This document shows positions 26,040 to 38,350 of a stretch of 64,000 nucleotides of DNA, one piece after another. Both the position numbers and the translations under genes were made by a program. The notes under the pieces were generated by a model. The model saw only the letters and a program-made list of their open reading frames with translations. It had not been told where the DNA came from and searched no databases. The stretch's first letter is position 1, and each line of letters opens with the position of its first letter. Source of the stretch: Siphonodentalium dalli (taxonomy: Eukaryota > Mollusca > Scaphopoda > Gadilida > Siphonodentaliidae). The stretch lies in NCBI GenBank assembly GCA_032622095.1, contig CP136067.1, forward strand, positions 74,616,705 to 74,680,704, given 5' to 3'.

Positions 26040-27164
26040 ACAGTCAATGACTGTGGAGACACTCACCAGACTCTAAAGACTGAGAAGACTGGGACTCGGA
26101 AGACCATAAGAGTTAGTACTTGTCAAATTAACTTAAAAACAAGTAGTCCTAAAGAGGGATGTAGCCTAGAGGGTCTCCGTTGAGCAGTGGGGTGTCCACC
26201 TTGAAATATGGTCCAGATCCCCCCACCCCACGTAGTCCATAGTCTGCTCCCTCCCAACTGAAGCAAACACACTCCCAAGTTCGTAAAATTCCTTTGCACA
26301 TGTTGGAATTTTACAACTGATACCTCAAGCTTTCCTAACTGTGGCAAAGTTACAACCTGACATGCCCCCCTTTTTTAATGGTGGACCCCATTCAAACAAA
26401 TTTTGATCCCAACTCTCCATAGGCCATATACACCAAATGCCATTTCTTGATTGGTCGACCCATTTTGACAAATCTGTAACCCAGTCCCAAGTAACACAAG
26501 GACCCTTCATACTAGTTACTACATATAAGCTAAATAGGACTGATGGCTCTTGAGGAGGAGACATTTTAAGAATTACTATGGGGGAAGAGTTATGTCCCTG
26601 GTCGCACCCCTATTTGACCTGGTGAGCTCATTTCAACAAATCTAATCCCAGTCACACAGGGACTCTCTATACCAAAATGTATGCTAAATATGCCAATTGG
26701 TTCTTGAGAAGATGTTTTAAAAATAACTAATGAGGGAAAGAATTATGTCCGTGGCTCTGACCCTATTTGACCCAGTGATCCAATTCTGAATCATATCTGA
26801 ATCCTTGTCCCCATACCAAATATAAGCTGAATAGGCCTGATGGTTCTTGATAGGAAGACATTTTAAGAATTACAATGGATGGACAAGTTATGTCCCTGGC
26901 TCCACCCTTATTTGACCAGGTGACCTCATTTTAACACATCTGTATCCCTGTCACCCAAGGACCTTCCATACCAATTATAAGCTAAATAGCCCCGATGATT
27001 CTTGAGAAGATGTTTTAAGAATTACTATGGATGGAAAGAGTTAGGTCCCTAGCTATGCCACTTTTTGACCATGTGACCCCCATTTGAACAGAACTGAATC
27101 CCAGCCACCTAGGGACCATCCACACAAATTATGTCTCAATTCTTCATCTCAGGTAAGCTAAGAA
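26040..27164 (+). mobile_element. Family E tandem-core element
   Basis: Begins with the perfect palindrome ACAGTCAATGACTGT (26040-26054) and the GAAGACTGGGACTCGGAAG leader. The interior is at least four degenerate repeats of about 140-160 bp. Each contains a 'TTTGACC(A/T)GGTGACC' segment, 'AAATCTGAATCC', 'CCAAGGACC(T/C)TCCATACC' and 'TTCTTGAGAAGA'. The 3' end near 27145 (CATCTCAGGTAAGCTAAGAA) is a degraded form of the family terminus. Confidence 0.6.
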
Positions 27165-27559
27165 AAATGCCTCTTCTTTCCCATCCAGTTTGCCATATGT
27201 AATTGCCTGAGAAAACAGGTATTTAGTTTTTCTGGCCTAACTGTCAGATTCATCATTCACACTTGCCTTGGGAGTTTGTTATCATAAGCCATGGGTCATT
27301 TATATACAAACTCTCTAACAGGCAGAGAATTTTTGGGTATTAATCAAAGGAGCTGTCATTCCAATCAGATTTTGTTAACACTGCCATTTCATTTATTACT
27401 TTATAATCAATGTGACTTCTATATGGTGTTAAGTAAACATTCTGTGATTGCAGACACCTTCCTTATATCTCATAGAGCTCTGAGTATCTGCTAGCTTTTT
27501 GCATGTTCTTGATTTTAGACCGATTTAAACCAAATTTGGTTGAGTCAGCCTGGTGGATG
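27165..27559. other. Spacer between two family E segments
   Basis: Intronic sequence without recognised features, except a poly(T) run and 'CCAAATTTGGTTGAGTCAGC' near 27530-27555, which resembles the 9780 retroposon fragment. It may be an insertion that split one family E element. Confidence 0.35.
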
Positions 27560-27971
27560 TTATAATGGTGTTATTTTTTTTTTTTTAAGTTGTGTCCCTG
27601 GCTCTGCTCCTCTTTGACTCAGTGACCCCATTTGAACAAATATGAACTCCAGTCACACAAGGACCCTCCATACCAAATATAAGCTAAATCGGCCCAATGG
27701 TTCTTGAGAAGAAGTCATTCTAAGAATAACTATGGAGGAATAGAGTTATGGCCCTGCTTTCGCAACTATTTGACCCAGTGACCTCATTTGAACAAATCTG
27801 AATGTGAGTCACCTAGGGAACATCCACACCAAATATGAACCCATTTGGTCTAATGGTTCCGAAGAAGAAGATGCTTAAAGAATTGATGGATGGATGGATG
27901 GACTGACGGATGGACGGACGAGGATTGATGACTATAGCTCCACCGGAGAATTCGTCTCAGGTGAGCTAAAA
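27560..27971 (+). mobile_element. Family E element, 3' portion
   Basis: Two core units, then a GATGGATGGATGGACTGACG microsatellite (27886-27925), and a well-formed terminal hairpin: TAGCTCCACC and GGTGAGCTA as outer arms, with GGAGA and TCTC as inner arms. The 5' palindrome is absent, so the copy is 5'-truncated or is the distal part of the element starting at 26040. Confidence 0.6.
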
Positions 27972-28100
27972 GCATTCAAATCTGGCCTATGACGAATGAG
28001 AAAGAGAGCTCTAAAGTTGTTATAGACAGAGGGACCCCCTGCATGATGGATGGATGGATGGAACCAATTGCTATATCCTCACACCAAACATTAATATAAC

Positions 28101-28277
28101 AATAACATGATTTTTGAGGGCGTTATGGTTTATTAACGGCCCGGCTGGAATGATTAACAGCCCAAGGGCCTATTAGCGGCCCGAGACGAAGTCGAGGGAC
28201 GCTAATAGGCCCGAGGGCTGTTAATCATTCCAGAGGGCCGTTAATAAACCATAATGCCCGATGAAATCATGTTATTA
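28101..28277. repeat. About 177-bp foldback palindrome
   Basis: The arms, about 80 bp each, contain TGGTTTATTAACGGCCC, GGAATGATTAACAGCCC and GGGCCTATTAGCG with their complements on the right. The outermost AATAACATGATTT is mirrored by AAATCATGTTATT. The sequence 28690-28815 (GGCCCGC..., GAACGCCCTATAAAGTGG) has related motifs, so the palindrome may be one end of a larger element reaching about 28815. Confidence 0.8.
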
Positions 28278-29193
28278 CTATTATTACCACAGTTTTGGAC
28301 ATTTGACCCATTTGAGGATTTAGTGGAATAATGAAGTAGATTAAGAGAGAAATATTTTCAAGAACATTTAAATTTGATACCATTTGACTTGTCAGCTGAC
28401 ACGGACTGACGGAGTCTCGAAAATAGGACAGGGGAAAACCCAGTGCTCATTGGAGACGAGTAACAACCAATGAGGGGTTGACAGCTAAAATTATCAATGC
28501 ATACTAATACGCTTGATACAATAATTCAATCATATAGCGTGAATTCCAATCATAAAACCATTATAGTGTCGAGGAAATCGGATACATCTTCCCATTATTT
28601 TCTTGAAATAACCACGCCAGATCGGAAGTTGAAGGGACATAACTCTCGCGATAATAAACGAGATCTATAGTTTCCGGGCGGCGGGCCGATATTGAACTAG
28701 GCTTCTCATTATCGGCCCGCTGCCCGCTGTTCTGGTAACAATACGCTATTTGGAACGCCCCGAAAAACATTATCAATGGCCTAGAGAACGCCCTATAAAG
28801 TGGTAATAATATGGGATAATAAACACTGGAGCATCCAGACCTATAGTCACACTACGCATCTGCAAATTTGAACTTTGTCCTCTGCTCCTCTTGGTTGTAT
28901 TAAAGTGGTATTAAATTGATGATGAAGATGATGTCGCAAGCTCTGTGTATGGCATGTCTTCCAAGCATCAGGATGAAAGCATCAAATGCAAGACTAGGAA
29001 TGAGTAATTAATTTGCTGTTGTGTTTACTCTAAAGTTTCCATCAGTTCCAATTATGAGGAGTCAAGGCTCTTCGGGTAAACATTTTGGTAGCTTCAAATT
29101 AAATTCCGATTGAAAAGATGGAGAATTGCAGAAAATGCACCGCTCGTAACACGGTCTAAATGAGCTGAACCCTGTCATGAATGGAGCATCTGT
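28278..29193. other. Intron, possible body of a foldback element
   Basis: Contains CGGGCGGCGGGCCGATAT and TATCGGCCCGCTGCCCG near 28675-28730, a shorter inverted repeat, then ordinary intronic DNA. No gene is supported. Confidence 0.35.
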
Positions 29194-29262
29194 GCCAATG
29201 CATTCTCTTATATATGTGAGTCTCCCAAGGGGAGACTCCCATATATAAGAGAATGCACTGGC
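29194..29262. repeat. 69-bp palindromic foldback, copy 2
   Basis: Near-perfect palindrome: GCCAATGCATTCTCTTATAT mirrored by ATATAAGAGAATGCACTGGC, with an inner GAGTCTCCC/GGGAGACTC stem. It is the same family as 9337-9405. Confidence 0.85.
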
Positions 29263-29663
29263 ATAGGATCTTTAATGCTGCACCAACACAGCTTCCATCA
29301 TAATAGAGTTAACATGGCAAGTAATAGCAGTAAAGAGAAATACTTTATAGTTAAGTTATCATTTAAAACAAGACATGATATTCAGCAATGTTGTACTCCT
29401 CTCAACAATTGCGACCTATAAGCTTCCGACCTATAAGCAATCACTATGAATTACTTGTCAAAGACCAGTTGGCTATGCAAGATTAGTTTACCAGACTTAA
29501 TGGATAACCAAATTGACAGAATTCACAGCTTTGGGCCAAAATTTCTAATCTGGAAAGATATATATGTGAAACTAAGTGAATAAAGTTTAGTTTTTGTTTT
29601 TTGTTTTCAATTTAGGTTTAAAAATCGACCAGTGTCATCCTTTTGTATTCATTGTTTCCTTAC

Positions 29664-29736
29664 CAACTTCTTCGAGAACAAATATTTGGCCTTTCTGTGT
29701 GAAACATTTCTTGATATGACTGAGCTGAATAAACAA
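29664..29736 (-). CDS. MADD: MADD exon (PH-like domain, HIKKC block)
   Basis: A 73-bp exon encoding LFIQLSHIKKCFTQKG and then QIFVLEEV, the central strands of the C-terminal PH-like domain. The acceptor is CGTTTTCTTTTCAG (AG at 29738-29737), the donor GTTG|GTAAGG. A second AG twelve bases downstream (ATTCAG|CTC) is also in frame. The upstream site is preferred because of its pyrimidine tract and because the residues LFIQ are expected before LSHIKK in the family. The exon follows ANSK of the exon at 46198-46304 in phase 0, and its last base G joins AT of the 15509-15555 exon. No coding segment is missing across the 16.5-kb intron. Confidence 0.9.
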
Positions 29737-31801
29737 CTGAAAAGAAAACGTGAAGAGCAACTTAACAACAACAAAACTAAGTCTAGCACTGTGTGTGAGA
29801 ATCAACCATCTAACAAAATAAAACATAACTAGCTATATGAACATGTCAGCATCTGTATGCCTATCAAGCTCAGGTAAAAGGTAACAGGTCAGAGGTATAC
29901 TCATGTTGTACATTCTTGCTAAACTGGTAGCTGGAGATATTTTAATGACAAAATGAGTTTGGCAGACTGCATGTAGTTGCTTTCAAATAGTTTGTATTTT
30001 CTCTCTCAAAAGTATGAAGACAGTTTTTGGTTATATCTACTAATAATAATCATCAATACCAGTAGGATATTATCTTTATTATGTATTTTCTATGAAGAAA
30101 TTTTAAGCAGTTTGACAGTTTCATTTCATTGTTTTGCTTTATATTTCACTAGATGTTTAAGCTGAAATATAAAAAAACAATTCAATTGCAAGAGCTATAC
30201 TTTTGTGACGCCCTGTGCACACCCTGTAGTGTAATGGGTACTGTCACATACTCAGGACAAAACATTTACCAAAAGTAGGAAAATATTTAATTTCTGGCCT
30301 GAAACAACAAATATCATCTTTAAATACTGGTTGAAAAATTAAACTTTAAGAACAATTTCAACCTATTTTAGATCTGAAATTTCCATTGTCTCTGTTATCT
30401 GTTGGTTATAAAATATACCTATGACATGATTCATCTAGCAACAGCCTGCCACTCATTCTATCATTCTGGTGCCTGGGTCATATAATAGGTCAAAGGTCAA
30501 CAAACAATTGGATGCAAATAATTGTTTCAATGTACTCAATTATACTAAAAACCAAAAACAAAATGCACTGCAAATGTTATATTTATCAGACTTTAATAAT
30601 GTTTTATAAAGATAAACTACATTCAAATTCAAGTCATAATATCTATGCTAAAAGGTATTTTTAAAAAGATATATAGCAAATATGTTTCCAGTAATACTGT
30701 ATCACACATATGCAGAAACACCTGTAAATATGACAATTATCAGCAAGGGGGACAATCAAGTGATACATTCAAGGACTGACCTAAAGTGCTACAAATATTG
30801 GCCTCATATTGTCTAGTATAATGCACGGTTAAGTATTTAAGAAATGAATGTAGTTCGAGTGTGATTAATTGATTGGTATAGCACTGTGGTCGTTGGACAC
30901 ATTTTATGAACAGCAAAGCAGTTCACACTAAATGTGCTCCCATGGCCACAGCATCATACCCCTCAATAAAACATGCAAACTACATCAATTTCTTATATTT
31001 ATGTACCTTTTTCCTAATTAATATCTATAAAAATATTTTTAGATATTATACCATGCCCAATATTCTACATGAGAATTTTTCGATCCATTAGTCTATGGCC
31101 GCGTACTTAATACAAGCCCAGTTATTCAGTGTACTGCTTTTAATTATGGTTTGTTTTATTGGGATATAAAATGCTTGCTACAATTTGTAGTTGACCAATC
31201 ACCGAACAGCATTTAGTGTAACACATGTGGGCTATGGTAAATATTACACAATAGCGAGTTTGAAATACACTTTCAATGGAAACAGATAACGGGTAAATCG
31301 GTAAACTTCATCACAGATACTTTTTAATAGTACTTTCAATGTGGCACATACAGTGATAACGATTTGGTCATCAGACCTACAGGTAGAGGTGTCTAGTTGA
31401 CTGCTTTGTGCATTGATACTAGAGCTGACCATGGAGTAAAATACATATGATACATTTTTAAATGATGTGTTGTATCCAGCCGGCTTAAAAATAAATATAA
31501 TAATATGCCATCCCATCAGCAAGATCAGAGAAACAAATATAAACTTAAACTTTCTTACTAAAAGGCTTCTTCTATTCAGTTATGAAGCTATACATTGTAA
31601 TAGTCTATCATTCATCTGGAGGGGTATTCAGAAAATGTAAGCAGATGAAAAGATAATAACATGGACAGAAGTATTTCTATTAATTTGTGGGAAATGTTCC
31701 GATATAAAGTTCAACCAACGATTATCTTAACATTTCTTAAGGGAACTACTCTTCAATGAGTATTTAATAAAGGGTTAGACAGTAGTTTCATTTATGACAG
31801 C
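29737..31801. other. Intron, nothing recognised
   Basis: Start of the 16.5-kb intron on its left side. AT-rich, with short ORFs without features. Confidence 0.45.
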
Positions 31802-33254
31802 AATGAAAGTGTCAATGACACTGTAGCTCAACTTGGAGAGTGGATAATGTCATACATTACAGACAATGGAGTGATAAGGAATGCAAAAAGTTTAAAAGTA
31901 TAAAGTATTTAGTGATGCAAGACTAAAATCCAAGATGGCTGTTGTTTTCCAATAAATGTCGGCTGCAGAGATTCAAATGATAAATCCATTATTGCAACTA
32001 GTGGCCATGTTTTTTTTATGAAAATTTTTATGAGTGTTCACCCCGAAGATCCATATGTAGTATTTTAGTGACAATCGAAAGAGGCGGTGGCCTGTATAGT
32101 AGTGTATGGCAAATGATTTAGTCATGTAAAGAGTAAAATTCAAGATGACTGCTGTCATGTTTCTCATCTAAATTTGAAAAAATTTGATGGCTCCCATCTA
32201 GTGCAGTAGTGGTTACCCACAAGATCCATATGAAGCACAGCCATGCCTTTTTAAAGAATTTTCGGAATAATATTGATGGCTCCCATCGAGAGGTCACCCC
32301 GAGGATCCATATGAAGTTTGGTGGCAATCACATGAGGGATGTGGCCTGTAGGGGGTGCCAAAGGATTTAGTCATGTAAAGAGTAAAATCCAAAATGGCCA
32401 CTAGCAGCTATATTTTATTGATGGCTCCCATCTAGTAGTTGCCCAAAACATCCATATTAAGTTTGGTGACGTTGGATGAGGGATGAGGTCTGTAGTGTGT
32501 GCCAAAGGATTTAGTCATGCAAAGCGTAAAATCCAAAATGGCTGCTGGTGGCCATGTTTTTCATAGAAAATCATTCAAATTCCCATCTAGAGCTACCTAT
32601 TAATTTTCAAAAAACAATTCTTCGATAAATGCAGGCTGCAGGGTGTACTGATCAATGGATTCAAATTTAAAATCCAAGATGGCTGCTTGTAGCCGAGCCT
32701 TTTTAAAGAATTTCGGAATAAAATTGATGGCTCCCATCTAGAGGTCACCCCGAGGATCCATATGAAGTTTGGTGGCAATCACATGAGGGGTGTGGCATGT
32801 AGGGGGTGCCAAAGGATTTAGTCATGTAAAGAGTAAAATCCAAAATGGCCACTAGCAGCTATGTTTTATTGATGGCTCCCATCTAGTAGTTGCCCAAAAC
32901 AGCCATATTAAGTTTGGTGACATGAGGAATGAGGTCTGTAGGGTGTGCCAAAGGATTTAGTCATCAAAGAGTAAAATTCAAGATGGCTGTTTTTACTCGA
33001 AAATTATTCAAATTTGATCTAGAGGTGGCCCAAAACATGCCTGTAAATTTTCAAAACAATGGCCTTTTTTTTTAACAATCGAAGACTCGCATTTAGAGGT
33101 CACACCGAATATCCATATGAAGTTTGGTATGATCAGATGAGAGATGTGACCTGTAGAGTGTGATAAAGGAATTTGTTGACAGACGGACGCACAAACTATG
33201 GATGTCAACCTATGGCAATAGCTCAAACTTGATTTTGTCAAGTTGAGCTAAAAA
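31802..33254 (+). mobile_element. Family A element, diverged subfamily
   Basis: Starts AATGAAAGTGTCAATGACAC with the palindrome AGTGTCAATGACACT at 31808-31822 and then TGTAGCTCAACTT. Ends with GACAGACGGACGCAC, GGCAATAGCTCAAACTTG and a hairpin closing in TCAAGTTGAGCTAAAA. The core has about seven diverged units with the 'AAATCCA(A/G)(A/G)ATGG' motif. Two ~180-bp blocks (starting 32261 and 32712) are nearly identical at an offset of 451 bp. No ORF of note; translated fragments are simply the same repeat read twice. Confidence 0.75.
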
Positions 33255-34602
33255 TGGTCGGTCTGGTAAAAAAAAAAATTCATTTGTTTATCTTTATTGG
33301 AGCATATTTTATTGACAGTTTCAGGTTCAGCCTGTACACAGACAGTAAAGCTCAATGAGGGAAGTCCTTCCAAAGAAAATGTTATCAAACTTGAAGATAT
33401 TAAATCCTAAAGAAAACACCAGAATGGACATCATTAAAGAATGTTGCTGAACACATTCAATTTCCAAATTTGAGAGCTGTTATTAGGGCTGTTTTAACAA
33501 TACCTAACAGTAAGGCCGACAGTTAAAAGGCCTTTTAGATTTGTGAGAAAATAAAGACATCATTCAGATCTGAGTTGAAAACCCTCAACGCCTTATGGCT
33601 TCAAATTTCAACAGTGATGGCTCATGCCATGAGTTTGAACCAACTAAAGTAATCCTGTAAGAAGCCAAAATAGCAACCAAAATGTATGTGAAAATGCATA
33701 AGCCAGATTCAGACTGAGAATATTATGTGCATATGAATGCTGTGTAAATTAATTAATTTATTGTTATTGACTGATACATTCAATAGTTTGAACAATTAAA
33801 TATTATATCACATTGAACTTGGTGTTCATACTTCACTAAAACCTGGTTTGGCTACACAAATAGTAAACTGTGGATAAATCACTATCTATTCTTCAATCTC
33901 TCTACTTTTCAAAACCAATCTTACTATTTCCAACAATCTGAGCTTAACAAAAATGGACCCTCTATCAAATAAATCCCTCTCCATACTGAATGAACCGATC
34001 AGTACCGTAAGTGACTGAACACATGTATTTTGACCTCTAGAAACTGATTAAACATGTATTTCCAATTGGTGTAGTTGTACCATTGTCTAATATTCGGCCT
34101 GTAGCTAATCAGTTGTCTTTTAGCCCAACAATAAACAGATGCATGATTATATATCGCTATACTTGTTTTCCATTATGGGGTAAAAATAATAATATTTCAC
34201 AGTTGATAATTTTCACCACAAGAGACTCGAAATGGCTTTATCACTGTATTATTCTTGTAACATGTACCACAGTGTTCACAATATTAAAGTGGGTATGTTG
34301 TGTGGATATGTTGCAACATGTATAAATAAACAGAAATTTTAAGAGATGTATGGTTGACTCGAAGAGGAAATTTACCTGTCAAGATAACAGAAAGAAGTAA
34401 AAAAATGACATCACACAATTCCCACAAATTGATTTCACATGATTTCAAACATTATCTTATATTGGTGTGTCGAAAATATTGGATCTGGCAAACTGGCAGG
34501 ATTTTTTATGTGAGCACAATAGCGGACATTTGTCAACAAAACATAGGTTGGTTTGGTCAAGGAAAACAACATTTCAAATCTAACCCCAACAAATGGAATA
34601 CG
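33255..34602. other. Intron between two family A elements
   Basis: Ordinary AT-rich intronic sequence. No exon with plausible splice sites and no transposon terminus was recognised. Confidence 0.45.
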
Positions 34603-35858
34603 AATGAAAGTGTCATTAACACTGTAGCTCAACTTAGGTAGGGGAATAATTTAATGGTTGACAGTAAATGGAGGAATAGGAAACCCAAATTGACTCGATC
34701 CCATCTAAATGTCAATGTCAACAGCCATTACAAATTTCATAATGATCTGACCCAAGGTAGGACCTATAGCCCGTGCCAAAGGATTTAGTCAAACAAAGAG
34801 TAAAATCCAAGATGGCTGCTGGCGGCCATGTTTTTTGGCCGAATGACCCCAAAATGACTCGTTCCCATCTACATGTCAATATTAACATCCATGACAAAAT
34901 TAATGATGATCCGACAAAAGATACAACCTGTAGCCCATGCTAATAGATTGAATTTTGAAATCCAAGATGTCCACTGGTGGCCATGTTTTTTGGCCAAACA
35001 ACCCCAAAATGACTCGTTCCCCATCTACATGTCAATATCAACAGCCATGACAAATCTCATAATGATCTGACCAAAAGTACGACCTGTAGCCTGTGCCAAA
35101 GGATTTAGTCATGCAAAGTGTAAAATCCAAGATGGCTGCTGGCGGCCATGTTTTTTTGCCGAATGACCCCAAAAGGACTCGTTCCCATCTACATGTCATT
35201 GTTAACATCCATGACAAATTTCATGAAGATCCGACCAAAGCTACGACCTGTAGCCCGCGCCAATGGATTTAGTCATGCAAAGAGTAAAATTCAAGATGGC
35301 TGCTGGCGGCCATGTTTTTTGGCCAAACGACCCCAAACTGACTCGTTCCCATTTACATGTCAATATTAACATTCATGACAAAATTCATGATGATCAGACG
35401 AATAGTACGACCTGTAGCCCGCGCCAATAGATTTAATTTTGAAATCCAAGATACCCGCCAGCGGCCATGTTTTTTGGCCGAATGACCCCAAAAGGACTCG
35501 TTCCCATCTACATGTCATTCTTAATTAACATCCATGACAAATTTCATGAAAATCCGACCAAAGCTACGACCTGTAGCCCGCGCCAAAGGATTTAGTCATG
35601 CAAAGAGTAAAATCCAAGATGGCTGCTGGCCGCCATGTTTTTTAGCTGAACGACCCCAAAATAACTCGTTCCCATCTACATGTCAATATTAACATCCATG
35701 ACAGATCTCATAATGATCTGACCAAAGGTACGACCTGTAGCCTGTGCCAAAGGATTTAGTCATGCAAAGAGTAAAATCTAAGATGGCTGCTGGCGGCAAT
35801 GTTTTTTGGCCGAATGACCCCAAAAGGACTCGTTCCCATCTACATGTCATTCTTAACA
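34603..35858 (+). mobile_element. Family A element, 3'-truncated, seven core units
   Basis: The 5' end is AATGAAAGTGTCATTAACAC (palindrome with two changes), then TGTAGCTCAACTTAGG. The core units, anchored on the CAAGATGGC block, start near 34812, 34968, 35132, 35296, 35451, 35619 and 35782. That is an A-B-A-A-B-A-A order with B-to-B spacing of 483 bp. The array stops abruptly inside a unit near 35858 with no microsatellite and no 3' hairpin, so the 3' end is deleted. Confidence 0.8.
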
Positions 35859-37344
35859 ATCCTGGGGCATGAATAGTTATATATAGCATGTTTCTTCAGC
35901 TATAGTGTCTTGTTTATACACACTACATATAAATAGCTGATATTGACACATTTATCTCATATAAATGTAATCATAATCTGTCAATCCACGGAATACTATA
36001 AAAACATTGGTTGTCACGCATTTTATAGCCAGGTTATTTCTCAATAATCAAAATTTGAAGATTACATTCCGCTATAGAAATGACAGCAGCATCAGGTAAT
36101 ATGACCACGCCTAATATATACAGCATGCCTAACATGTCATGAAAACTACTTGCAATGATATGAAAGGAATTCCGATGTTGCATTCGGGTAAGACTGCCCT
36201 GCCAATAATTTTTACTGATAATTAACCCTCAGTGCAATAAAGTGCCCAGAGAAATCAAGAAAACTCGTGCTAAGATTTGCAAATAAATGAAATTTTAATT
36301 TAACAACTCGTGTTACAGCCAAAATATCTCAGGAACACATGCTGGTATGTTGGATCGCACTGATCAGTGTGTGACCACTGTCCTCTAGCCAATCAAATGG
36401 AATGAATATATGACGCCACTTGATCAATCGATAATTAGATGTTTGAGTGACAGTGACGTTTCAACATAATGTGTCTTTTTCGGCACAAATAATCTCCAAA
36501 TTTTATGCTGGTTTTACCTTCTACTTTATATGGGGGTTCTCCTGTGAAATTGTGGATTAATTTATAAAGAAATAACTCTTGTTTCAATTAAGGTTATGAG
36601 TTATAACCGAAAAGTTTGAAGACAAATTTACAATAATAGGCATCTAATGAAATCATTAGAAATCTCACTGCGGATGATAGTAACACATGCTAGTGAAGTT
36701 CAACAGTCACTCAGGAAGAGGCATTAGAAGTAAAATATAAAAGGGAAAATATAGTGCATTTGAAGATGGTTCAATGTAGTGTATGAACGTCATGAGCAAA
36801 TAGCTGTGATGAGTTATGTAATAAAAATAATTTATATGCAGTTAGAATTAATATTTTACTGGTGGGGCTCGAAACCATTATATGTTAATAGTAACAATGC
36901 AGCTCAACTTGTCATGATGGTTGGGGGAGGGAGGCGGTCAACACATGTTTTACAGACATATAGGCTGAGGGCAGTCTACCAGTTTTTTCTCAAACCTTTT
37001 TATATCAAATCGTGTTAAAACTTTACCCTGAGAAAGGATAATAAACCAAACATACCATTCAGGGACATATAGTAAGTTTGTTTAACCATGATGACCTAAC
37101 ACTGAAACAGTTATATCACCACTACTCATAGCGGTCATCCATACCCCATGGAATAATTTAGAGCTCCAAAATTTTAATGATGGACAGACTCACAGAACCA
37201 ATTTCTCTATTTCCGCCAAACTTAGTTGCAGGGGATAAAATCTGTTGAATAGCCACAATGAAAAAAATCTTAATTGTCCATAATTTTTTTTCATTTTAAC
37301 CTGATCCACGTCCCCCCCCCCCCCCCCATTTGTTGCGAGGGATA
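35859..37344. other. Intron, nothing recognised
   Basis: Intronic DNA between elements; a poly(C) run lies at about 37313-37327 just before the next element. No gene is supported. Confidence 0.45.
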
Positions 37345-38350
37345 AATGAAAGTGTCAATGACACTGTAGCTCAACTTGGAAAGGGAATAATTTCATGTGT
37401 TACACTCAATAGAGTGATTAGGAATGTGTTAAGTTGAAGGCCTAGTTATGCAAAGAGTAAAATCCAAGATGGCCACTGGCAGCCACGTTTTTTTGCCGAA
37501 TGACCCCAAAAAGACATGTCATTGTTAACATCCATGACAAATTTCATGATGATCCGACAAAAGATACGACAAATTTCATGATGATCAGATGAACAGTACG
37601 ACCTGTAGCCCGTGCTAATGGATTGAATTTTGAAATCCAAGATGGCCACTGGCGGCCATGTTTTTTGGCCGAATGACCCCAAAATGACTCGTTCCCATCT
37701 ACATGTCAATATTAACTTCCACGACAAATTTCATGATGATCAGACGAACACTCCGGCCTGTAGTCTGTGCTAATTGATTGAATTATGAAACCCAAGATGG
37801 CCGCTGGTGGCCATGTTTTTTTCCCGAATGACCCCAAAATGACTCGTTCCCATCTAGATGTCAATGTCAACAGCCATGACAAATTTCATAATGATCCGAC
37901 AAAATGTACGACCTGTAGCCCGTGCCAAAGGATTTAGTCATGCAAAGAACAAAATCCAAGATGGCTGCTGGTGGCCATGTTTTTTTGCCGAATGACCCCA
38001 AAATGACTCGTTCCCATCTAGATGTCAATGTCAACAGCCATGACAAATTTCATAATGATCCAACAAAATGTACGACCTGTAGCCCGTGCCAAAGGATTTA
38101 GTCATGCAAAGAACAAAATCCAAGATGGCTGCTGACAGCCATGTTTTTTTGCCGAATGACCCCAAAATGACTCGTTCCCATCTACATGTCAATGTCAAGA
38201 GCTATGACAAATTTTATAAAGAACCGACCAAAGGTACGACCTGTAGCCCGTGCTAAAGGAAATTGTTGACGAATCACGCACACACGGACAACGGACGACA
38301 AAGCCATGGCAATAGCTCAAACTTTACAAAGTAAAGTTGAGATAAAAAAA
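37345..38350 (+). mobile_element. Family A element, complete with both ends
   Basis: The 5' palindrome AGTGTCAATGACACT is at 37351-37365, followed by TGTAGCTCAACTTGG. Five core units start near 37469, 37642, 37797, 37961 and 38125; the first two are fused by a deletion. Then come GGAAATTGTTGACG, an ACACACGGACAACGGACG microsatellite, GGCAATAGCTCAAACTTTAC and its mate GTAAAGTTGAGATAAAA. It is about 1 kb and non-autonomous. Confidence 0.8.

Noticed and set aside
29664-29724. Downstream acceptor (ATTCAG|CTC) as the main start of the HIKKC exon
   Set aside because: The upstream acceptor has a better pyrimidine tract and restores the four residues expected before LSHIKK; the downstream site is kept only as a possible variant.
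34812-35858. CRISPR-like direct repeats
   Set aside because: Units are contiguous 155-164 bp repeats without spacers, in a eukaryotic intron and inside a transposon.
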